Shown one piece after another: positions 38,146 to 50,100 of a DNA stretch of 64,000 nucleotides; the first letter of the stretch is position 1; each line of letters opens with the position of its first letter. Where the stretch lies: the NCBI GenBank assembly GCA_950295325.1, contig OX485803.1, forward strand, positions 24,552,001 through 24,616,000, in the 5' to 3' direction. Source of the stretch: Polytrichum commune. Lineage: Eukaryota > Streptophyta > Polytrichopsida > Polytrichales > Polytrichaceae. The translations under genes were made by a program, and so were the position numbers. The notes below the pieces were generated by a model. That model was not told the DNA's origin. It worked only from the letters and a program-made list of their open reading frames with translations, and searched no databases.

Positions 38146-41100
38146 ATGAAGGAACCAAGTGACAATACAGTTCCCACAATCGATGTAGCCACAAAGCGGA
38201 AGAGGAGAAAGGGAGGCACGAGTTTCAGCACTTCGAAACAAAGGAAACGGAGAGAACTTAAGAAAAAAGATCTAACGAGCATAGAGGGAAGAGGGACTCC
38301 TTCAGATTTAAGCAAGCAGTGTCATGTGGATGAGATAGGATCTACGAATCCGCATATGAATTTGAAACCAATCGAGGAAGAAGGGGACGACAGTGGTTCA
38401 TGCGCACCATCAATGGCAGAGAGCGAGCATCGCACCAATTCTAATCAGAGCAACTCAAGGGAAGAGACAAGAGAAGACTCAATCAGCACAGTAAGCTTGT
38501 ATTGGATGTCACATATGACAATTGAAGTAAAACTGAGATATTGATTTGTGTCACGTCGTATAGGGTGGGCAGATTTTGTTATTATTTGGGCCATATTAGA
38601 AAAATCTGAAATTAGGGCGGGCTCGAGTTTCTGATTGGGCGGGGGGAATGAAGATTCGAAATGACGGTCGGATGGGAAGACCTGAAGGGGCGGCCTCTCG
38701 GTACACTTTAGGGTGTTGGGTCCAGTTTTTGGCTCAATAGTATTTGGCACCATATTCGAAGTTTCTGAAATCAGGTGTAGACTTGCAATCTGGTGGGAAT
38801 AGGAATCATAATTAAAATTTTTGAAATCAGGTGTAGACTAGGAATCAGGTGGGAAGAGTTCGGTACCATATTCGAACTTTCGGAGAACAGGTGTAGACTC
38901 GGAATCTGGTGTGGAGTGTTGGGGACCATATTCGAAGTTTCTGAAAACAGGTGTAGACTCGGATTCTGGTGGGAAGTGTTCGGGAGCATATTTGAAGTTT
39001 CTGGAATCAGGTGTAGACAAGGAATCTGGTGGGAAGCAAAACCCAAAACCATATTTGAAGTTTCTGAAATCAGGTGTAGACTCGGAATCAGTGGTATTTC
39101 AGATTTCAGGTGTAGATTTGGGTTTGATATTAATGTGATATGGGGCACCCTCTCGGAACCGAGAGGGTGGGCTAGATGGCCATTATGTGAGATTTCAGAT
39201 TTCAGGTTTAGATTTGGATTTGATATATATCTGAAATGGGCACCCTCTCGGAACCGAGAGGGTGGGCTAGGTCGCCATTTTTGACAAATCTGAAATCAGC
39301 TGTGGGCTCGAGTTCTGAATTGAAAGTGTTTTGAACATATTTGATTTCAGATTTCAGGTTTAGTTTTGGGTTTGATATATATCTGAAATGGGGCACCCTC
39401 TCGGTTCCGAGAGGGTAGGCTAGGTGGCCAAATAGTGTAGTTTCTGAAATCAGGTGTAGGCGATTGTGTGGATTTTGGTTTGACATTAGTGTGAAATGGG
39501 CACCCTCTCGGAACTGAGAGGGTGGGCAGGGTGGCCAATTATGATAAATATGAAATCAGGTGTGGGCTCGAGTTTCTGAATTCAAAGTATTTTGAACATA
39601 TTTGATTATCTGAAATGAGGTTTAGGGTCGGTATTTGGTTATATATGTGGGACCATATTTGATGATTTAAACATTTAGTGTGGTTATGAATTTCAATATG
39701 CTTGAGTGTGGCACCCTCTCGGTTCCGAGAGGGTGGGCACGGTGGCCAGATTTTGAAGTTTCTGAAATCAAGTTGAGAGTGATATTTCAAGTTTCACAGT
39801 GTTCGGGGCCATATTTCTCATTTTCTGAAATCATGTGGAAGTGTACTATTCAGCTTAGAAGAGTTCGGGGCCATATTTTAAGTTTCTGAAATCAAGTGTA
39901 GGCGATGAAGTGTGCATTCGATTTTGATTTTAGTGTGAAATTGGGCACCCTCTCTGCAATCAAGCGTAGGTTCGAATGTGAGTTTTGTATCAAAATGAGG
40001 CACCCTCTCGGAACCGAGAGGGTGGGGTGGGTGGCCAATTTCTGAGGATTCAGAATTCAGATGTAGATTGTAGTTTGATAAATATCTGAAATGGGGCACC
40101 CTCTCGGACCCGAGAGGATGGGCTAGGTGATCAAATAGTGTAGTTTCTGAAATCAGTTGTAGGCGATTATGTGGATTTTGGTTTGACATTAATGTGAAAT
40201 CGGCACCCTCTCGGAACCGAGAGGGTGGGATAGGTGCCCATTTTTGACAAATCTGAAATCAGGTGTGGGCTCGAGTTTCTGAATTGAAAGTGTTTTGAAC
40301 ATATTTGATTGCCTGAAATGAGGTGTAGGGTCGGTAATTGGTTATATATGTGGGGCCATATTTGAGGATTTAAACATTTAATGTAGTTATGAATTTCAAT
40401 ATGTTTGAGAGGGTGGGCACGGTGGCCAGATATTGAGGTTTTTGAAATCAGGTTTAGGGTGGTGATTCTAGTTTCACAGTGTTCAGGGCCATAATTCGAG
40501 TTTCTGAAATCAAGTGTATGCGATTAAGCGTGGATTCGATATTTATTTTAGTGTGAAATTGGGCACCCTCTCGGACCCGAGAGGGTGGGCTAGGTGGGCA
40601 GTTATGATAATTATGAAATCAGGAGTTGGCGAATTAGTGTGGATTCTTGTTTGACGTTAGTGTGAAATGGCCAACCTCTCGGAACCGAGAGGGTTGGAAG
40701 GTGGCAATTTATGATAAATATGAAATCAGGTGTGGGCTCAAGTTTCTGAATTGAAAGTGTTTTGAACAGATTTGATCGTCTGAAATGAGGTAAATCAGAA
40801 ATCACGTGCAGTCGAATTAGTGTGGATTCTTGTTTGACATTAGTATGAAATGGCCACCCTCTCGGAACCAAGAGGGTGGGCTAGGTGGCCATTATTTAGG
40901 ACTTCAGATTTCAGGTGCCGAGTTTGGTTTGATATACATCTGAAATGGGCACCCTCTCGGTTCCGAGACCGTTGGCTAGGTGGCCAATAATGATAAATCT
41001 GAAATCAGGTGCAGACGAATTAGTGTGGATTTGGGTTTGACATTACTGTGAAATGGGCACCCTCTCGGAACCGAGAGGGTGGGCTATGTGGCCAAATAGT

Positions 41101-44100
41101 GTAGTTTCTAAAATCAGGTGAAGGTTTTGGTTTGATATATATTTGAAATGGGGCACCCTCTCGGAACCGAGAGGGTGGGCTAGGTTGCCATTTTCTGAGG
41201 ATTCAGAATTCAGGTGTAAAGTTTGGTTTGATATATATCTGAAATGGGGCACCATCTCCGACCCGTGAGGGTAGGCTAGGTGGCCAAATAGTGTAGTTTC
41301 TAAAATCAGGTGTAGGCGAATGTGTGGATTTTGGTTTGACATTAGTCTGAAATGGGGCACACTCTCGGAACCGAGAGGGTGGGCTAGGTGGCCAAATAGT
41401 GTAGTTTCTGAAATCAGGTGTAGGCGATTGTTTGGATTTTGGTTTGACATTAGTGTGAAATGGGCACCCTCTCGGAACCGAGAGGGTGGGCTAGGTGGCC
41501 ATTATTTGAAATTTGAGATTGCAAGTTTAGATTTTGGTTTGATATATATCTGAAATGGGGCACCCTCTCGGAAACGAGAGGGTAGGCTAGGTGGCCAAAT
41601 AGTGTAGTTTCTGAAATCAGGTGTAGGCGATTGTGTGGATTTTGGTTTGACATTAGTGTGAAATGGGCCACCCTCTCGGAACCGAGAGGGTGCGCTAGGT
41701 GGCCAAATAGTGTAGTTTCTGAAATCAGGTGTAGGCGAGTGTTTGGCTTTTGGTTTGACATTAGTGTGAAATGGGCACCCTCTCGGAACCGAGACGGTGG
41801 GCTAGGTGGCCAAATAGTGTAGGTTCTGAAATCAGGTGTAGGAGAGTGTTTGGCTTTTGGTTTGACATTAGTGTGCAATGGGCACCCTCTAGGAACCGAG
41901 AGGGTGGGCTAAGTGGCCAAATAGTGTAATTTCTGAAATCAGGTGTAGGAGAGTGTTTGGATTTTGGTTTGACATTAGTGTGAAATGGGCACCCTCTCAG
42001 AACCCAGAGGGTGGGCTAGGTGGCCATTATTTGAGATTTGAGATTTCAGGTTTAGATTTTGGTTTGATATATATCTAAAATGGGGCACCCTCTCGGAACC
42101 GAGAGGGTAGGCTAGGTGGCCAAATAGTGTAGTTTCTAAAATCAGGTGTAGGCGATTGTGTGGAGTTTGGTTTGACATTCGTGTGAAATGGGCACCCTCT
42201 CGGAACCGAGAGGGTGGGCTAGGTGGCCAAATAGTGTAGTTTCTGAAATCAGGTGTAGCCGAGTGTTTGGCTTTTGATTTGACATTAGTGTGAAATGGGC
42301 ACCCTCTCGGAACCGAAAGGGTGGGTTAGGTGGCCATTATTTGAAATTTCAGAATTCAGGTGTAAAGTTTGGTTTGATATATATCTGAAATGTGAATTAG
42401 TGTGAAATGGGGCACCCTCTCGGAACCGAGAGGGTAGGCTAGGTGGCCAAATAGTGTAGTTTCTGAAATCAGGTGTAGGCGATTGTGTGGATTTTGGTTT
42501 GACATTAGTGTGAAATGGGCACCCTCTCGGAACCGAGAGGGTGTGCTAGGTGGCCATTCTTTGAAATTTGAGATTGCAGGTTTAGATTTTGGTTTGATAT
42601 ATATCTGAAATGGGGCACCCTCTCGGAACCGAGAGGGTAGGCTAGGTGGCCAAATAGTGTAGTTTCTGAAATCAAGTGTAGGCGATTGTGTGGATTTTGG
42701 TTTGACATTAGTGTGAAATGGGGCACCCTCTCGGAACCGAGAGGGTGGGCTAGGTGGCCAAATAGTGTAGTTTCTAAAATCAGGTGTAGGCGATTGTGTG
42801 GAGTTTGGTTTGACATTCGTGTGAAATGGGCACCCTCTCCGAACCGAGAGGGTGGGCTAGGTGGCCAAATAGTGTAGTTTCTGAAATCAAGTGTAGGCGA
42901 TTGTGTGGATTTTGGTTTGACATTAGTGTGAAATGGGGCACCCTCTCGGAACCGAGAGGGTGGGCTAGGTGGCCAAATAGTGTAGTTTCTGAAATCAGGT
43001 GTAGGCGAGTGTTTGGATTTTGGTTTGACATTAGTGTGAAATGGGCACCCTCTCGGAACCGAGAGGGTGGGCTAGGTGGTCATTATTTGAGATTTGAGAT
43101 TTCAGGTTTAGATTTTGGTTTGATATATATCTGAAATGGGGCACCCTCTCGGAACCGAGAGGGTAGGCTAGGTGGCCAAATAGTGTAGTTTCTAAAATCA
43201 GGTGTAGGCGATTGTGTGGAGTTTGGTTTGACATTAGTGTGAAATGGGCACCCTCTCGGAACCAAGAGGGTGGGCTAGGTGGCCAAATAGTGTAGTTTCT
43301 GAAATCAGGTGTAGGCGAGTGTTTGGCTTTTGGTTTGACATTAGTGTGAAATGGGCACCCTCTCGGAACCGAGAGCGTGGGCTAGGTGGCCAAATAGTGT
43401 GGTTATGAAATCAGGTGTAGGCGAGTGTGTTTATTTTGGTTTGACATTAGTGTGAAATGGGCACCCTCTCGGAACCGAGAGGTTGGCCTAGGTGGCCATT
43501 ATTTGAGATTGAAGATTTCAGGTTTAGATTTTGGTTTGATATATATCTGAAATGGGGCACCCTCTCGGAACCGAGAGGGTAGGCTAGGTGGCCAAATAGT
43601 GTAGTTTCTAAAATCAGGTGTAGGCGATTGTGTGGAGTTTGGTTTGACATTCGTGTGAAATGGGCACCCTCTCGGAACCGAGAGGGTGGGCTAGGTGGCC
43701 AAATAGTGTAGTTTCTGAAATCAGGTGTAGCCGAGTGTTTGGCTTTTGATTTGACATTAGTGTGAAATGGGCACCCTCTCGGAACCGAAAGGGTGGGTTA
43801 GGTGGCCATTATTTGAAATTTCAGAATTCAGGTGTAAAGTTTGGTTTGATATATATCTGAAATGTGAATTAGTGTGAAATGGGGCACCCTCTCGGAACCG
43901 AGAGGTTAGGCTAGGTGGCCAAATAGTGTAGTTTCTGAAATCAGGTGTAGGCGATTGTGTGGATTTTGGTTTGACATTATTGTGAAATGGGCACCCTCTC
44001 GGAATCGAGAGGGTGTGCTAGGTGGCCATTATTTGAAATTTGAGATTGCAGGTTTAGATTTTGGTTTGATATATATCTGAAATGGGGCACCCTCTCGGAA

Positions 44101-47100
44101 CCGAGAGGGTAGGCTAGGTGGCCAAATAGTGTAGTTTCTGAAATCAAGTGTAGGCGATTGTGTGGATTTTGGTTTGACATTAGTGTGAAATGGGGCACCC
44201 TCTCGGAACCGAGAGGGTGCCCTAGGTGGCCAAATAGTGTAGTTTCTGAAATCAGGTGTAGGCGACTGTTTGGCTTTTGGTTTGACATTAGTGTGAAATG
44301 GGCACCCTCTCGGAACCGAGAGGGTGGGCTAGGTGGCCAAATAGTGTAGGCTCTGAAATCAGGTGTAGGCGAGTATTTCGATTTTCGTTCGACATTAGTG
44401 TGAAATGGGCACCCTCTCGGAACCGAGAGGGTGGGCTAGGTGGCCATTATTTGAAATTTGAGATTGCAGGTTTACATTTTGGTTTGATATATATCTGAAA
44501 TGGGGCACCCTCTCGGAACCGAGAGGGTAGGCTAGGTGGCCAAATAGTGTAGTTTCTGAAATCAGGTCTAGGCGATTGTGTGGATTTTGGTTTGACATTA
44601 CTGTGAAATGGGCACCCTCTCGGAACCGAGAGGGTGGGCTAGGTGGCCAAATAGTGTAGTTTCTGAAATCAGGTGTAGGCGAGTGTTTGGCTTTTGGTTT
44701 GACATTAGTGTGAAATGGGCACCCTCTCGGAACCGAGAGGGTGGGCTAGGTGGCCAAATAGTGTAGGCTCTGAAATCAGGTGTAGGCGAGTGTTTGGATT
44801 TTGGTTTGACATTAGTGTGAAATGGGCACCCTCTCGGAACCAAGAGGGTGGGCTAGGTGGCCATTATTTGAGATTTGAGATTTCAGGTTTAGATTTTGGT
44901 TTGATATATATCTGAAATGGGGCACCCTCTCGGAACCGAGAGGGTAGGCTAGGTGGCCAAATAGTGTAGTTTCTAAAATCAGGTGTAGGCGATTGTGTGG
45001 AGTTTGGTTTGACATTAGTGTGAAATGGGCACCCTCTCGGAACCGAGAGGGTGGGCTAGGTGGCCAAATAGTGTAGTTTCTGAAATCACGTGTAGGCGAG
45101 TGTTTGGCTTTTGATTTGACATTAGTGTGAAATGGGCACCCTCTCGAAAGTGAGACGGTGGGCTAGGTGACCAAATAGTGTAGTTTCTGAAATCAGGTGT
45201 AGGCGAGTGTTTGGCTTTTGGTTTGACATTAGTGTGAAATGGGCACCCTCTCAGAACCAAGAGGGTGGGCTAGGTGGCCATTATGTGAGATTTCAGATTT
45301 CAGGTTTAGATTTTGGTTGGATATATATCTGAAATGGGGCACCCTCTCGGAACCGAGAGGGTGCGCTAACTGGCCAAATAGTGTAGGTTCTGAAATCAGG
45401 TGTAGGCGAGTGCTTGGCTTTTGGTTTGACATTAGTGTGAAATTGGCACCCTCTCGGAACCGAGAGGGTGGGCTAGGTGGCCAAATAGTCTAGTTTCTGA
45501 AATCAGGTGTAGGCGAGTGTTTGGATTTTGGTTTGACATTAGTGTGAAATGGGCACCCTCTCGGAACCGAGAGGGTGGGCTAGGTGGTCATTATTTGAGA
45601 TTTGAGATTTCAGGTTTAGATTTTGGTTTGATATATATCTGAAATGGGGCACCCTCTCGGAACCGAGAGGGTAGGCGAGGTGGCCAAATAGTGTAGTTTC
45701 TGAAATCAGGTGTAGGCGAGTGTTTGGATTTTGGTTTGACATTAGTGTGAAATGGGCACCCTCTCGGAACGGAGAGGGTGGGCTAGGTGGTCATTATTTG
45801 AGATTTGAGATTTCAGGTTTAGATTTTGGTTTGATATATATCTGAAATGGGGCACCCTCTCGGAACCGAGAGGGTAGGCTAGGTGGCCAAATAGTGTAGT
45901 TTCTAAAATCAGGTGTAGGCAATTGTGTGGAGTTTGGTTTGACATTAGTGTGAAATGGGCACCCTCTCGGAACCGAGAGGGTGGGCTAGGTGGCCAAATA
46001 GTGTAGTTTATGAAATCAGGTGTAGGCGAGTGTTTGGCTTTTGGTTTGACATTAGTGTGAAATGGGCACCCTCTCGGAACCGAGAGCGTGGGCTAGGTGG
46101 CCAAATAGTGTAGTTCTGAAATCAGGTGTAGGCGAGTGTATTTATTTTGGTTTGACATTAGTGTGAAATGGGCACCCTCTCGGAACCGAGAGGTTGGGCT
46201 AGGTGGCCATTATTTGAGATTTAAGATTTCAGGTTTAGATTTTGGTTTGATATATATCTGAAATAGGGCACCCTCTCGGAACCGAGAGGGTAGGCGAGGT
46301 GGCCAAATAGTGTAGTTTCTGAAAACAGGTGTAGGCGATTGTGTGGATTTTGGTTTGACATTAGTGTGAAATGGGCACCCTCTCCGAACCGAAAGGGTGG
46401 GTTAGGTGGCCATTATTTGAAATTTCAGAATTCAGGTGGAAAGTTTGGTTTGATATATATCTCAAATGGGGCACCCTCTCGGAACCGAGAGGGTGCGCTA
46501 GGTGGCCAAATAGTGTAGGTTCTGAAATCAGGTGTAGGCGAGTGGTTGGCTTTTGGTTTGACATTAGTGTGAACTGGTCACCCTCTCGGAACCGAGAGGG
46601 TGGGCTATGTGGCCAAATAGTGTAGGTTCTGAAATCACGTGTAGGCGAGTGTTTGGCTTTTGGTTTGAAATTACTCTGAAATGGGCACCCTCTCAGAACC
46701 AAGAGCGTGGGCTAGGTGGCCATTATTTGAGATTTGAGATTTCAGGTTTAGATTTTGGTTTGATATATATCTGAAATAGGGCACCCTCTCGGAACCGAGA
46801 AGGTGGGCTAGGTGGCCAAATAGTGTAGGTTCTGAAATCAGGTGTAGGCGAGTGTTTGGCTTTTGGTTTGACATTAGTGTGAAATGGGCACCCTCTCGGA
46901 ACCGAGAGCGTGGGCTAGGTGGCCATTATTTGAGATTTGAGATTTCAGGTTTAGATTTTGGTTTGATATATATCTGAAATAGGGCACCCTCTCGGAACCG
47001 AGAGGGTGGGCTAGGTGGCCAAATAGTGTAGTTTCTGAAATCAGGTGTAGGCGAGTGTTTGGCTTTGGTCTGACATTAGTGTGAAATGGGCACCCTCTCG

Positions 47101-50100
47101 GAACCGAGAGCGTGGGCTAGGTGGCCATTATTTGAGATTTGAGATTTCAGGTTTAGATTTTGGTTGGATATATATCTGAAATGGGGCACCCTCTCGGAAC
47201 CGAGAGGGTGCGCTAACTGGCCAAATAGTGTAGGTTCTGAAATCAGGTGTAGGCGAGTGCTTGGCTTTTGGTTTGAGAGTAGTGTGAAATTGGCACCCTC
47301 TCGGAACCGAGAGGGTGGGCTAGGTGGCCAAATACTGTAGTTTCTGAAATCAGGTGTAGGCGAGTGTTTGGATTTTGGTTTCACATTAGTGTGAAATGGG
47401 CACCCTCTCGGAACCGAGAGGGTGGGCTAGGTGGTCATTATTTGAGATTTGAGATTTCAGGTTTAGATTTTGGTTTGATATATATCTCAAATGGGGCACC
47501 CTCTCGGAACCGAGAGGGTAGGCTAGGTGGCCAAATAGTGTAGTTTCTAAAATCAGGTGTAGGCGATTGTGTGGAGTTTGGTTTGACATTAGTGTGAAAT
47601 GGGCACCCTCTCGGAACCGAGAGGGTGGGCTAGGTGGCCAAATAGTATAGGTTCTGAAATGAGGTGTAGGCGAGTGTTTGGCTTTTGGTTTCACATTAGT
47701 GTGAAATGGGCACCCTCTCAGAACCAAGAGCGTGGGCTAGGTGGCCATTATTTGAGATTTGAGATTTCAGCTTTAGATTTTGGTTTGATATATATCTAAA
47801 ATAGGGCACCCTCTCGGAACCGAGAGGGTGGGCTAGGTAGCCAAATAGTGTAGTTTCTGAAATCAGGTGTAGGCGAGTGTTTGGCTTTTGGTTTGACATT
47901 AGTGTGAAATGGGCACCCTCTCAGAACCAAGAGGGTGGGCTAGGTGGCCATTGTTTGAGATTTCAGATTTCAGGTTTAGATTTTGGTTTGATATATATCT
48001 GAAATGGGAAACCCTCTCGGAACCAAGAGGGTGGGCAAGGTGGCCAAATAGTGTAGGTTCTGAAATCAGGTGTAGGCGACTGTTTGGCATTTGGTTTGAC
48101 ATTAGTGTGAAATGGGCACCCTCTCGGAACCGAGAGGGTGGGCTAGGTGGCCAAATAGTGTAGGTTCTGAAATCAGGTGTAGGCGAGTGTTTGGCTTTTG
48201 GTTTGACATTAGTGTGAAATGGGCACCCTCTCAGAACCAAGAGCGTGGGCTAGGTGGCCATTATCTGAGATTTGAGATTTCATGTTTAGATTTTGGTTTG
48301 ATATATATCTGAAATAGGGCACCCTCTCGGAACCGAGAGGGTGGGCTAGGTGGCCAAATAGTGTAGTTTCTGAAATCAGGTGTAGGCGAGTGTTTGGCTT
48401 TTGGTTTGATATATATCTGAAATGGGGCACCCTCTCGGAACCGAGAGGGTGGGCTAGGTGGCCAAATAGTGTAGGTTCTGAAATGAGGTGTAGGCGAGTG
48501 TTTGGCTTTTGGTTTGACATTAGTGTGAAATGGGCACCCTCTCAGAACCAAGAGCGTGGGCTAGGTGGCCATTATTTGAGATTTGAGATTTGAGATTTAG
48601 ATTTTGGTTTCATATATATCTAAAATAGGGCACCCTCTCGGAACCGAGAGGGTGGGCTAGGTGGCCAAATAGTGTAGTTTCTGAAATCAGGTGTAGGCGA
48701 GTGTTTGGATTTTGGTTTCACATTAGTGTGAAATGGGCACCCTCTCGGAACCGAGAGGGTGGGCTAGGTGGTCATTATTTGAGATTTGAGATTTCAGGTT
48801 TAGATTTTGGTTTGATATATATCTGAAATGGGGCACCCTCTCGGAACCGAGAGGGTAGGCTAGGTGGCCAAATAGTGTAGTTTCTAAAATCAGGTGTAGG
48901 CGATTGTGTGGAGTTTGGTTTGACATTAGTGTGAAATGGGCACCCTCTCGGAACCGAGAGGGTGGGCTAGGTGGCCAAATAGTGTAGGTTCTGAAATGAG
49001 GTGTAGGCGAGTGTTTGGCTTTTGGTTTGACATTAGTGTGAAATGGGCACCCTCTCAGAACCAAGAGCGTGGGCTAGGTGGCCATTATTTGAGAGTTGAG
49101 ATTTCAGGTTTAGATTTTGGTTGGATATATATCTGAAATGGGGCACCCTCTCGGAACCGAGAGGGTGGGCTAGGTGGCCAAATAGTGTAGGTTCTGAAAT
49201 GAGGTGTAGGCGAGTGTTTGGCTTTTGGTTTGACATTAGTGTGAAATGGGCACCCTCTCAGAACCAAGAGCGTGGGCTAGGTGGCCATTATTTGAGATTT
49301 CAGATTTCAGGTTTAGATTTTGGTTTGATATATATCTGAAATAGGGCACCCTCTCGGAACCGAGAAGGTGGGCTAGGTGGCCAAATAGTGTAGGTTCTGA
49401 AATCAGGTGTATGCGAGTGTTTGGCTTTTGGTTTGACATTAGTGTGAAATGGGCACCCTCTCGGAACCGAGAGGGTGGGCTATGTAGCCAAATAGTGTAG
49501 TTTCTGAAATCAGGTGTAGGCGAGTGTTTGGCTTTTGGTTTGACATTAGTGTGAAATGGGCACCCTCTCAGAACCAAGAGGGTGGGCTAGGTGGCCATTA
49601 TTTGAGATTTCAGATTTCAGGTTTAGATTTTGGTTTGATATATATCAGAAATGGGGGACCCTCTCGGAACCGAGAGGGTGCGCTAGGTGGCCACATAGTG
49701 TAGGTTCTGAAATCAGGTGTAGGCGAGTGTTTGGCTTTTGGTTTGACATTAGTGTGAAATGGGCACCCTCTCGGAACCGAGAGGGTGGGCTATGTAGCCA
49801 AATAGTGTAGTTTCTGAAATCAGGTGTAGGCGAGTGTTTGGCTTTTGGTTTGACATTAGTGTGAAATGGGCACCCTCTCAGAACCAAGAGCGTGGGCTAG
49901 GTGGCCATTATTTGAGATTTGAGATTTCAGGTTTAGATTTTGGTTTGATATATATCTGAAATGGGGCACCCTCTCGGAACCGAGAGGGTGCGCTAGGTGG
50001 CCACATAGTGTAGGTTCTGAAATCAGGTGTAGGCGAGTGTTTGGCTTTTGGTTTGACATTAGTGTGAAATGGGCACCCTCTCGGAACCGAGAGGGTGGGC

